From contig NZ_CAJIMS010000001.1 of assembly GCF_905175375.1 (NCBI RefSeq), positions 434,001-498,000 of the forward strand: a stretch of 64,000 bases of DNA, written 5' to 3'. A program made the position numbers and the translations under genes. Source of the DNA: Chryseobacterium aquaeductus. Lineage in GTDB: Bacteria; Bacteroidota; Bacteroidia; Flavobacteriales; Weeksellaceae. The notes beneath the pieces were generated by a model that saw only the letters and a program-made list of their open reading frames with translations, had not been told where the DNA came from and searched no databases. This document shows positions 55,371-63,345 of the stretch, piece by piece (within the stretch, counting starts at the first letter, position 1; every line of letters begins with the position of its first letter).

Positions 55371-56231
55371 ATGAAAAAGCTGATTCTCAATTACCATTTC
55401 TTTGTTTTAGGATTGATCGGCTTTGTTCTAAATTCTTGTAATTCTAAATTCAAAGTTTGGGTGGGAAATAGTGAGCAAAAAATTTATAACTTAAAATATG
55501 GCGAGCATAAACGTCAAAAAATGGATATTTTTCTTCCCGCAGGCTATCAAATAGAATCTCCAGTCGTTTTGATTCTGCATGGAGGTGCCTGGAAATACGG
55601 ACGAAAAGAGCACATGATAAAAATTCAAAAAATGCTTTTTGAAAATAGTATTCCGAGTATCAATATGAATTACCGTCTGGTTTCAAAAAATTTAACGTAT
55701 CGAGATCAGTTGGAAGACATTACATCTGTGATTGAAAAATTCAATTCTCTGGCTGAAAAAGCAGATCTTCTTCCCAACAATTATATTATTTTAGGTGAAA
55801 GTGCAGGTGGACATTTGGCTTTACTTTACGGCTATCAAAATTCCGATAAAATAAAAAAAATCATATCTCTGAGCGGACCAACAGATTTTTATTCTCAGGA
55901 ATATCTGAATTCTTTTTATTCAAAATACACATCAGGAACGGTTCGAAAAATGGTGGGTAGTGCGTTTGACAGGAAAAACTTGTCTGAAGAATTCCGAAAA
56001 GCCAGTCCGATAGCCAATATCACGAATGTTCCAACCCTTTTGTTTCAGGGAAATCAGGATTTTCTGGTCAATCAAAAGCAAGGTTTGGCATTAGATTCAG
56101 CGCTCACAGCGATGAATATTCCTCACAAGTTTATCTTCATGGATAAAACCGGTCATGCACCGAGATTTTTCAACAAGAAAAAAAGAGACAGCATTATTTA
56201 TCCCAACATTTTAGAATGGATAAAAAAATAA
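55371..56231 (+). CDS. Alpha/beta hydrolase lipoprotein (esterase)
   Basis: A 286-aa envelope lipoprotein (lipobox VLNSC, Cys near residue 23) of the HSL/esterase-like alpha/beta hydrolase group. LILHGGAWKYG is the HGG oxyanion motif and ILGESAGGHLALL contains the nucleophile Ser (GxSxGG). The catalytic Asp and His are in LFQGNQDFLVN and DKTGHAPRFF. The substrate is unknown. It starts at ATG 55371 and is followed by a bidirectional terminator at 56225-56255. Confidence 0.88.
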   Translation: MKKLILNYHFFVLGLIGFVLNSCNSKFKVWVGNSEQKIYNLKYGEHKRQKMDIFLPAGYQIESPVVLILHGGAWKYGRKEHMIKIQKMLFENSIPSINMNYRLVSKNLTYRDQLEDITSVIEKFNSLAEKADLLPNNYIILGESAGGHLALLYGYQNSDKIKKIISLSGPTDFYSQEYLNSFYSKYTSGTVRKMVGSAFDRKNLSEEFRKASPIANITNVPTLLFQGNQDFLVNQKQGLALDSALTAMNIPHKFIFMDKTGHAPRFFNKKKRDSIIYPNILEWIKK

Positions 56232-56255
56232 CCCACTCATAAAGTAGGTTATTTT
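56225..56255. terminator. Bidirectional terminator between esterase and DedA genes
   Basis: A 9-bp stem AAAATAACC/GGTTATTTT with an additional inner ACT/AGT pairing, between convergent genes. Confidence 0.85.
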
Positions 56256-56273
56256 AATATCTTTTATTTTCGA

Positions 56274-56990
56274 TTATTTTTCTTTGTCAATAAGGTCTTC
56301 CAACACTTCATCTTCCAATTCAGGATTTCCTTTTGGCGCTCCAAACACAAACTTAAGAATGACTGGTAAAGTGGTAACCAAAACGATTACTATAATGATA
56401 TATTCTAATTTTTCTTTCAAGTTAATTCCAAATTGTTCTAAAAATAACTTATCCAAATAATGACCTGCAAAAATCAGTATAAATGACCAAAGAATAGCAC
56501 CAATAACGTTGTCACGAAAAAACTGCTTTTTATCCATTTTTACAATTCCTGCAACAATGGGAGTAAAAGTTCGTACTACAGGTAAAAATCTTGCCATAAT
56601 AATCGCTAGAGCACCATTTTTCTCAAAGAAATCATGAGCCTGATAGAGGTATTTTTTCTTGAAAAGCATGGTATCCTTTTTCTTATAAAGAGCAGGGCCA
56701 GCTTTCAAACCAAAATAATATCCAACTTCATTACCGATAATAGCAGCAAAAGCAACAGCACTTGCCAAGATGGTTGTATCTAAGAAATCACTTCCTGTAG
56801 TACCAAATGTCTCTTCTATGATTTTCACAGCATAGATTCCGGAGACGAAAAGAAGCGAATCGCCGGGAAGAAAAAAACCTACAAACAAACCTGTTTCAGC
56901 AAAAACTATAAATAAAATAAGCCAAAAACCACCATGGTTTATATAAAATTCGGGATTTAATAAATCCTTCCAGCTGTTAAATTCTTCCAT
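56274..56990 (-). CDS. DedA family membrane protein
   Basis: A 238-aa inner-membrane protein. DedA proteins are implicated in undecaprenyl-phosphate or phospholipid recycling. Signature blocks are VGFFLPGDSLLFVSGIYA and the Arg-containing FLPVVRTFTPIVAGIVKM, with hydrophobic segments between and a last membrane helix YIIIVIVLVTTLPVILKF. The soluble C-terminal tail is acidic. It is 86 nt downstream of prfB on the same strand. Confidence 0.92.
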   Translation of the reverse strand: MEEFNSWKDLLNPEFYINHGGFWLILFIVFAETGLFVGFFLPGDSLLFVSGIYAVKIIEETFGTTGSDFLDTTILASAVAFAAIIGNEVGYYFGLKAGPALYKKKDTMLFKKKYLYQAHDFFEKNGALAIIMARFLPVVRTFTPIVAGIVKMDKKQFFRDNVIGAILWSFILIFAGHYLDKLFLEQFGINLKEKLEYIIIVIVLVTTLPVILKFVFGAPKGNPELEDEVLEDLIDKEK

Positions 56991-57076
56991 ACATAATGAT
57001 AAGTAACAAAAATAAGCTTAATAAAATTATGCTGAAAATATATTAGCATATTTTAACAAAAATGTAAACATGATAT

Positions 57077-58189
57077 TTAAAGGTCGAGATCGTCGTCGGA
57101 AACTGCTGTTCCGTCTGCCATCAGAAATGCTTTCAAAAATGGCGTCAGATTCCCGTTCATCACGGCATCTACGTCAGAAGTTTCATGACCGGAGCGTACA
57201 TCTTTTACCAGTTTGTATGGATGCATCACGTAATTTCTGATTTGGCTTCCCCACTCTATTTTCATTTTTCCGGCCTCAATTTCAGTTCTGGCTTTCAAAC
57301 GTTCTTCCAACTCCATTTCGTATAATCTTGACTTCAAAAGCTGCATTGCCTTTTCTTTATTCTGAAGCTGCGATCTTGATTCTGAGTTTTCAATAATAAT
57401 TCCGGTAGGTGCGTGACGAAGACGAACTGCTGTTTCCACTTTATTTACGTTTTGTCCACCCGCTCCCGAACTTCGCATCGTCTCAAACGAAATATCTGCA
57501 GGGTTGATGTTGATCTCAATGGTATCATCCACCAACGGATACACGTAAACAGAAACGAAACTTGTGTGACGTTTTGCATTAGAATCAAAAGGCGAAATTC
57601 TCACCAATCTGTGCACGCCGTTTTCACCTTTTAAGTAACCGAAAGCAAATTCACCATCAATTTCCAGAGTTACGGTTTTCACACCGGCAACTTCCCCTTC
57701 CTGATAATTGAGTTCTTTGATCTTATAACCCTGCTTTTCCGCCCACATATTATACATTCTCATCAGCATCGCTGCCCAGTCACAGCTCTCAGTTCCTCCT
57801 GCTCCCGCGGTGATTTGCAGAACTGCAGAAAGCTCGTCACCCTCGTTGGACAACATATTTTTGAATTCTAAATTTTCTATTTTTTCAGTCAAAAGCGGAA
57901 AGCTTTCATCCAATTCTTTTTCAGAATCTGGATCTTCTTTTGCAAATTCCATCAACACCTGAATATCTTCGAATCTTGTGAAAATTTCCTCATAATCATT
58001 CACCCATTTTTTCTTGGAGCGCATCTGCTTCATGAAAATCTCTGCCTCTTTGGGATTGTCCCAAAACTCGGGTGCTAGCGTTTTTTCTTCATCATTTGCA
58101 ATCTCGATTTTCTTTTTCTCGATTTGCAAAAATTTATATAAATCCTGAATTCTGGATTGAATTTCTTTTATCTGGTCGTTGTTAATCAA
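57077..58189 (-). CDS. prfB: Peptide chain release factor 2
   Basis: Class I release factor recognising UGA and UAA stops. The 370 aa include the codon-recognition tripeptide in [12 protein letters not shown] (SPF) and the GGQ motif in [16 protein letters not shown]. The reading frame is uninterrupted, so the +1 frameshift that autoregulates prfB in many bacteria is absent. The start is TTG 58189 (gives [10 protein letters not shown]); no in-frame ATG is nearby. It lies 109 nt after the AAA ATPase gene on the same strand. Confidence 0.96.
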   Translation of the reverse strand: MINNDQIKEIQSRIQDLYKFLQIEKKKIEIANDEEKTLAPEFWDNPKEAEIFMKQMRSKKKWVNDYEEIFTRFEDIQVLMEFAKEDPDSEKELDESFPLLTEKIENLEFKNMLSNEGDELSAVLQITAGAGGTESCDWAAMLMRMYNMWAEKQGYKIKELNYQEGEVAGVKTVTLEIDGEFAFGYLKGENGVHRLVRISPFDSNAKRHTSFVSVYVYPLVDDTIEININPADISFETMRSSGAGGQNVNKVETAVRLRHAPTGIIIENSESRSQLQNKEKAMQLLKSRLYEMELEERLKARTEIEAGKMKIEWGSQIRNYVMHPYKLVKDVRSGHETSDVDAVMNGNLTPFLKAFLMADGTAVSDDDLDL

Positions 58190-58298
58190 AACTATAAAAT
58201 TTGAGGTGTAAATTTACGGATAAAATCATGAGTTTTGATAATGGGAAAAAGTATATTTTAAGGGTTATTCGCTCTTGTACTCCCACTCTAAAACTCTC

Positions 58299-59651
58299 CT
58301 ACTCAACCTCACGATCACCATTATGCTGAAAACCGATTTCCCGTCGTGGTATTTCTACAGCTTTATAAGATTCCAGTTCGGTTTTTAAAGCCTTAATTCT
58401 CATTTGGAAATCATCTAAATTATTAATGATCACATCACTCAAGAATTGGGCGATCTGATTGAGATATTCTTCCGTTAATTTTGCACCGGCATCTCGCAAG
58501 GCGCCATTCAGAAGAGTTTCGTCAATTCTGAGTTTTTCGTCTTTGGTTTTATGATATTGGTTCTTTATTCGCTTTTTTAGACTTTGTGTAAAATCAATCA
58601 ACATCGTGTTGCTAAAGACTTTCATTTTTGAAGCAATATCGCTCCAGAAAGGAATTTTGTCGGCTTTATTGTTTTTAAGAATTTTAAAGAGCAAAGAATC
58701 TTTGTCCAGATTTTTGGTCATGGCATATAAAATTATTTCTGATCTTTCTGCAGCATTCGGAGGAAATACAGGAATGACAACATCAAATCTTCCGGGAGCC
58801 AAAATTTCTTCATCTATATTGGCAACCGTATTCGCAGAACCTACCATCAGTACATCTTCACTCTCAAATTTTGAAATATAATGGAGAATAACTTCCTGAG
58901 ATTCCAGATTGCAGGTCGCTACGTTGGTTTCAGCGTTTCTCGCCATCATGATTTCGTCAAAATCTTCAAGAAAGAGCAATATTTTTTCTCCTTTCATCAT
59001 GTTGAGAAGAAAATCATTGAAATTGGTTGTGTTTCCGTCAACAATTGAAGTTCCCAAAAAATGTTTTTTTACTTCTTTAAACTGATAATTGATGATCTCA
59101 GCAATTTTTGTTGCCCAAAAGATCTTACCACTTCCGGGAGGTCCGTATAAAACAATTCCTACAGGTTTATTAATTCCCCAATCTTTAATCTGTTGTGGAT
59201 TTAAAAAAGGTTCCAGAACGCCCGAAACATAAAAGAAAAGATCTCTGTAACCAATAAAATCTCTTTGCTGAAGTTTGGTTTTGTTTCCAAAATAATTGTA
59301 AACAAATTGATAATTTCCGCCTAATTTATTATCGATTCCATAGCTTGATACCGAAGAACGAAAAAAACCATTGTCAAAAATATTAGACTGGTTTTCCTCA
59401 ATCGCTTTTTCAATCTTTTCTTTCGGCTGATTGATGGTTTTGGCAATCTGATCAACCGTTTTATTTTGATCTAAATCCTTCTCATACTGCTTCAAAAAAT
59501 CTACATTTTCTCTGGCAAATTTTTCAAAATCTTCCTTCACTTCAAATTGGGTAGAAATACACTCAATAAGATCCAGATCAAAATCCTGAATAAACTGCTT
59601 TATTGCTTCTGCGGTGATCTTGAGTTCTTTTGCGAGTTCTATTAACTTCAT
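58299..59651 (-). CDS. AAA family ATPase with altered Walker A and IF2N-like N-terminus
   Basis: A 450-aa AAA ATPase of unknown role. The N-terminal 45 residues (KLIELAKELKITAEAIKQFI) resemble the IF-2 N-terminal helical module, with a second similar module to about residue 90. The AAA core has Walker A GPPGSGKIFW; Lys176 is kept but the Thr/Ser that coordinates Mg is replaced by Ile177. Walker B is LLFLEDFDEI, and the arginine-finger block is APGRFDVV. The C-terminal helical part extends to RIKALKTELESYK and a final charged tail. The substitution suggests weak or absent hydrolysis. It lies next to prfB and faces the heptamer array at 59745-60038. Confidence 0.88.
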   Translation of the reverse strand: MKLIELAKELKITAEAIKQFIQDFDLDLIECISTQFEVKEDFEKFARENVDFLKQYEKDLDQNKTVDQIAKTINQPKEKIEKAIEENQSNIFDNGFFRSSVSSYGIDNKLGGNYQFVYNYFGNKTKLQQRDFIGYRDLFFYVSGVLEPFLNPQQIKDWGINKPVGIVLYGPPGSGKIFWATKIAEIINYQFKEVKKHFLGTSIVDGNTTNFNDFLLNMMKGEKILLFLEDFDEIMMARNAETNVATCNLESQEVILHYISKFESEDVLMVGSANTVANIDEEILAPGRFDVVIPVFPPNAAERSEIILYAMTKNLDKDSLLFKILKNNKADKIPFWSDIASKMKVFSNTMLIDFTQSLKKRIKNQYHKTKDEKLRIDETLLNGALRDAGAKLTEEYLNQIAQFLSDVIINNLDDFQMRIKALKTELESYKAVEIPRREIGFQHNGDREVE

Positions 59652-59744
59652 AAATCATCTTTAATTCAAATTTAATGAAAAATTTTAGAAGTCGGAAGCG
59701 CGGAGGTTGAAGGTAAAAGGTAGAAGGTAGAAGTTTATCAAAAT

Positions 59745-60038
59745 TCTATAATCTATAATCTATAATCTATAATCTATAATCTATAATCTATAATCTATAA
59801 TCTATAATCTATAATCTATAATCTATAATCTATAATCTATAATCTATAATCTATAATCTATAATCTTTAATCTTTAATCTTTAATCTTTAATCTTTAATC
59901 TTTAATCTATAATCTTTAATCTTTAATCTTTAATCTTTAATCTTTAATCTTTAATCTTTAATCTTTAATCTTTAATCTTTAATCTTTAATCTATAATCTT
60001 TAATCTTTAATCTTTAATCTTTAATCTTTAATCTTTAA
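59745..60038. repeat. Heptamer tandem array, 42 exact copies
   Basis: 294 bp of perfectly phased 7-bp units in the divergent region between the AAA ATPase and ABC transporter genes. Order: 17 copies of TCTATAA, 6 of TCTTTAA, 1 TCTATAA, 11 TCTTTAA, 1 TCTATAA, 6 TCTTTAA. Only one position differs between the two unit types. No spacers are present. The rest of 59652-60113 holds a GA-rich stretch (59688-59735) and no recognised promoter. Confidence 0.97.
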
Positions 60039-60113
60039 TCTTTTTAAACATATTTAAATTTAATTGTAACATTTCACAAAAAAGAGAAACCTATTGCATA
60101 TACAATAAATTAC

Positions 60114-61013
60114 ATGGAAAAAATTTTATCTGTCAAGAATCTGACTAAAAAATTCAAAAGAGTTGTAGTCAACAATATATCTTTTGATGTAGAAAGAGGC
60201 AATGTTTACGGACTTTTGGGTCCCAACGGAAGCGGAAAATCTACTACTTTTGGTATGCTTTTGTCAACCATAAATCCTACAAGCGGAGATTGGTTTTGGT
60301 TTGGTAAAAAAGGGACAACCTCAGAAACCCTAAAAAAAATCGGTGCCATAATAGAGCAACCTAACTTCTACCCTTATCTGAGTGCAGAAACCAACCTAAA
60401 GATTGTCGCGGAAATCAAAGGAACTCCGTATGCAAGAATAGATGAAGTTTTAAGCATTGTAAAGTTGCTGGAAAGAAAAAAAGATCAGTTCAAAACCTAT
60501 TCTTTGGGGATGAAACAACGTCTGGCGATTGCTTCGGCGTTGCTGAATAATCCTGAAGTCTTAATTTTAGATGAACCTACAAATGGTTTAGATCCTGAAG
60601 GAATTATTCAGATCAGAGAAATTATCGGCACAATCGCAAAACAAGGCATCACGATCATTATCGCCAGTCACCTTTTAGATGAAATAGAAAAAATTTGCAG
60701 CCATGTCATAGTTTTGAAAGAAGGAAATGCTATTTACTCCGGAAGAGTGGATGAAATAACGACCAACACAGGGTTTTTTGAACTGAAAGCGGATAATAAT
60801 ACTTCACTTTTAGCAGCGTTAGAAGAACTTCAATGGTTTACATCTGTAAAAATTGAAGGCGAAATCATCAAAGCGCAGATTCGTGATGATGCGTCAATTT
60901 CAGCATCCGGACTTAATCAAAAATTGTCTGAAAAAGGTATCTTCTTATCTCATTTGGCTAAGAAAAAACAATCGCTTGAAAATCAATTCCTAGAACTTGT
61001 AAAAACTAATTAA
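60114..61013 (+). CDS. ABC transporter ATP-binding protein
   Basis: A 299-aa cytoplasmic ATPase subunit. Walker A is LLGPNGSGKSTTFG, the signature motif is YSLGMKQRLAIA, and Walker B is VLILDEPTNGLDPEG, with the switch His in IIASHLLDEIEKI. The C-terminal 80 residues form an accessory domain typical of lantibiotic/antibiotic-type or CcmA-like exporters. It pairs with the permease 2 nt downstream. The heptamer array lies 75 bp upstream and may influence its expression. Confidence 0.94.
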   Translation: MEKILSVKNLTKKFKRVVVNNISFDVERGNVYGLLGPNGSGKSTTFGMLLSTINPTSGDWFWFGKKGTTSETLKKIGAIIEQPNFYPYLSAETNLKIVAEIKGTPYARIDEVLSIVKLLERKKDQFKTYSLGMKQRLAIASALLNNPEVLILDEPTNGLDPEGIIQIREIIGTIAKQGITIIIASHLLDEIEKICSHVIVLKEGNAIYSGRVDEITTNTGFFELKADNNTSLLAALEELQWFTSVKIEGEIIKAQIRDDASISASGLNQKLSEKGIFLSHLAKKKQSLENQFLELVKTN

Positions 61014-61015
61014 TC

Positions 61016-61861
61016 ATGATGAAATTATTAAAACTTGAATATTATAAAAACCTGAATTATAGACCATTTAAGGTTTTCACTTTACTATATTTTGCCATTC
61101 TGATCGCATTTCTTTTTATTGGTTTGGCAGATTTAAAATTGTTTGGAAGCACGATCAATTTAAAAGAACAGGGAATTTATAATTTTCCCGGAATATGGAA
61201 TTTCACCACGTACATTGTGGCTCTGCTAAAGATTTTCCTAGGATTAATTATTGTATTTTCAATCTGTCAGGAATTCAGCAACAGAATGTTTAAACAGAAC
61301 ACGATAGATGGTTTGAGCAGAGAAGAATTTATTGGTTCGAAACTTCTGACAATCACTATATTCACAGTAACTTCAACTTTACTGGTTCTTGGAATCACCT
61401 TATTTTTAGGACTTCAATATTCTGATACTACAGAATCTGCGAAAGTATATGCAGAAATATTTTTTATTGGAAATTACTTTTTGAAGTTGTTCACATTTTT
61501 CTGTTTTTTAATGTTTCTTTCTATTTTGTTGAGAAAATCTGTTTTTGTTTTTCTTGCATTTTTTGTTCTTTGGGTTGGTGAGTCAATTTTAGGAGGCATC
61601 GAAACCTATTCAAAAGTAAGCGGAATGCAGGGTTCACAAAGAAATGAGATTCTTCAAAACGACTTTTTCTTTAGTAAACTTTTGCCTTTAGAAAGTATGT
61701 CGAGTTTAATTCCCAATCCAATGCTGAGACTCAATATGGCAAAAGTAATGGGCTTAAAATACGAATTCACCTACCCTACAGAAAGCCTTATCGCTTGTAT
61801 CGTTTGGTGCGCAATCTTCATTATCGGATCTTATTTGATCTTGAAAAAAAGAGATTGGTAA
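61016..61861 (+). CDS. ABC transporter permease
   Basis: A 281-aa inner-membrane protein with about six hydrophobic segments (for example VFTLLYFAILIAFLFIG, IVALLKIFLGLIIVFSIC and CIVWCAIFIIGSYLIL). It follows the ATPase by 2 nt and is the transmembrane partner. A soluble segment between TM2 and TM3 contains QEFSNRMFKQNTIDGL, a loop seen in ABC-2-type permeases of bacitracin/lantibiotic-resistance exporters. Start ATG 61016 or 61019 are both possible. Confidence 0.85.
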   Translation: MMKLLKLEYYKNLNYRPFKVFTLLYFAILIAFLFIGLADLKLFGSTINLKEQGIYNFPGIWNFTTYIVALLKIFLGLIIVFSICQEFSNRMFKQNTIDGLSREEFIGSKLLTITIFTVTSTLLVLGITLFLGLQYSDTTESAKVYAEIFFIGNYFLKLFTFFCFLMFLSILLRKSVFVFLAFFVLWVGESILGGIETYSKVSGMQGSQRNEILQNDFFFSKLLPLESMSSLIPNPMLRLNMAKVMGLKYEFTYPTESLIACIVWCAIFIIGSYLILKKRDW

Positions 61862-61891
61862 TTTGTGAAGATTAAAATATTATTCAAATAC

Positions 61892-61925
61892 AAAAGTGAT
61901 TCATTATTGAGTCACTTTTTTTATT
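61892..61925 (+). terminator. Intrinsic terminator of the ABC transporter operon
   Basis: An 8-bp stem AAAAGTGA/TCACTTTT with a T-run, 30 nt past the permease stop. Confidence 0.85.
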
Positions 61926-61972
61926 TAAATATAAATTACAGATTCGATATCAAGATGATTTTAAACTAAAAA

Positions 61973-61994
61973 AAAGTTGCCTTTCGACAACTTT
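61973..61994 (-). terminator. Intrinsic terminator of msrA
   Basis: A 7-bp stem AAAGTTG/CAACTTT with an 8-nt loop and an A-run on the plus strand, 5 nt past the msrA stop. Confidence 0.82.
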
Positions 61995-61999
61995 CAATT

Positions 62000-62650
62000 T
62001 TATTTTTTCGCTTTTGGCGGGTTTGCTTTTCTGGCTTCTTCGAAAAGTCCAGGTTCAATATGACAATATCCTCCTGGGTTTGCGTTCAGATAATCCTGAT
62101 GATAATCTTCTGCTCTGTAGAAATTCTTTAAAGTTTCAACTTCTACAACGATCGGCTTAGAATAATTTTTAGCTAATTTTTCCACTTCTGCTTTTACAAC
62201 GGCTTCGGTATTTTTATCTGTAAAATAAATTCCGCTGCGGTAATTGTCTCCCACATCATTTCCCTGTCTGTTTAATGTAGTAGGATCAATTGATTTAAAA
62301 TAAAGTTCAATCAACAGTTTCAAATCTACCTCATCGGCATCGTATTTCACTTTCACCGCTTCCGTGAAACCTGTCGTATGACTCACCACTTCTTCGTAAG
62401 TCGGATTTTTAGTTTTCCCATTCGCATATCCCACTTCAGTTCCTACAACGCCTCTTACCTGCTGAAATAAATGTTCGGTTCCCCAAAAACATCCGCCGGC
62501 AAAATAAACTTCTTTCACATTTCCTGCTTCCATAATTTTTTGATTTTCTTCTTTAGTTTCTGTTGGTTTTACTTTTTTAGAATCTCCGCAGCTTGCTGCA
62601 AATACGGCGATTCCAAGAAACATTCCGAGTAATATGAATATGTTTTTCAT
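62000..62650 (-). CDS. msrA: Peptide-methionine (S)-S-oxide reductase (lipoprotein)
   Basis: A 216-aa envelope enzyme that repairs oxidised methionine. ATG 62650 begins a lipoprotein signal peptide with lipobox VFAASC, so the enzyme is anchored outside the cytoplasm. The catalytic Cys is in FAGGCFWGTEHLFQ. The blocks TGFTEAVKVKYD and YHQDYLNANPGGYCHI complete the fold; a resolving Cys lies in GGYCHI. The frame is open to 62722, but the shorter start gives the signal peptide. Confidence 0.94.
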   Translation of the reverse strand: MKNIFILLGMFLGIAVFAASCGDSKKVKPTETKEENQKIMEAGNVKEVYFAGGCFWGTEHLFQQVRGVVGTEVGYANGKTKNPTYEEVVSHTTGFTEAVKVKYDADEVDLKLLIELYFKSIDPTTLNRQGNDVGDNYRSGIYFTDKNTEAVVKAEVEKLAKNYSKPIVVEVETLKNFYRAEDYHQDYLNANPGGYCHIEPGLFEEARKANPPKAKK

Positions 62651-62854
62651 TTTTTGTTTGTTATGTTTAATCATTTTTCTTGATGTAATTTTAAAAACAC
62701 TTTTATTAGATGCAAATTTCACGCTAAAATTAAATTAGATCTTGATTAATTTTAAATGATCAATTGCTTTAACTTTATATACGAAAAATCTTTGAAAAAG
62801 GTTTGTTTTAAATGGTTTATGATTAGCCCATTCTAATCATAATATCTAATCTTG

Positions 62855-63102
62855 ACGCAAAGAAAGACTAAGATTTTTTGACATAAACATTCTTTAATTA
62901 GGATAAACAAAGGCGTTTCACTTATTAAAGAAATACAAGGTTCTGATGATTTATAATATTTTCATAAATGAATAGTTTTAAAAAACCTTTTCTTAATTAT
63001 CAGAAATTTGTAATAATAACACTTTGCGAGCTTTTATAAGTGAAACGCCTTTGTGTAACTTAAAAGCAGTTAGTATTTGATAAATCTTTGTGTGCTTTGC
63101 GT
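62855..63102. repeat. Nested inverted-repeat element (MITE-like)
   Basis: Perfect 19-bp inverted repeats ACAAAGGCGTTTCACTTAT (62907-62925 against 63036-63054) lie inside an outer imperfect pair, ACGCAAAG...AAGATTT (62855-62876 against 63083-63102). The 110-bp centre is AT-rich without a frame. The CGCAAAG words belong to a repeat type I have seen in intergenic DNA of related bacteria. Confidence 0.75.
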
Positions 63103-63286
63103 TAAAATAAACACCACGCCAATATTAGCAGCTTCTTTAAATCAATTTTAAGTGATTTTTAATTTTCCTTAATAAATTAATTTTCTTAATGGTAAGATTT
63201 AAGAACAATTAAAAAAAATCTTTCAAATACACTCGATAATTTTCATTTATTCACAGCAACTCTATTTCACAATCACTTAAAAATAT

Positions 63287-63294
63287 TAAATTTG
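63287..63294 (+). promoter_or_regulatory. -7 box of alaS
   Basis: TAAATTTG matches TAnnTTTG, 51 bp before the alaS ATG. The -33 position lacks a TTG. Confidence 0.5.
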
Positions 63295-63345
63295 CCAATC
63301 ATAAAAAAGCTAAAAGCCAAAAGCAATTAGCCAAAAGCAACAACT

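Larger units (their letters stand above)
62651..63345. other. Intergenic region between msrA and alaS
   Basis: No coding sequence is supported. It holds the inverted-repeat element 62855-63102, the alaS -7 box (63287-63294) and a CCAAAAGC/AATTAGCC near-repeat spacer (63308-63342) just before the alaS start. Confidence 0.55.

Noticed and set aside
57077..58189. Programmed +1 frameshift in prfB
   Set aside because: The frame is continuous from TTG 58189 through the usual frameshift position near codon 25; no internal UGA is present.
59745..60038. Heptamer array as a CRISPR array
   Set aside because: The 7-bp units are contiguous, with no unique spacers and no cas genes nearby.
59745..60038. 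TATAAT in every TCTATAA unit pair as repeated -10 promoters
   Set aside because: Bacteroidota primary sigma factors use TAnnTTTG, seen throughout this window, and the words arise from the repeat unit itself.
62907..63054. parS-like site because GTTTCAC occurs in both arms
   Set aside because: The full palindrome GTTTCACGTGAAAC is absent; only separate half-sites in a long inverted repeat exist, far from parAB.
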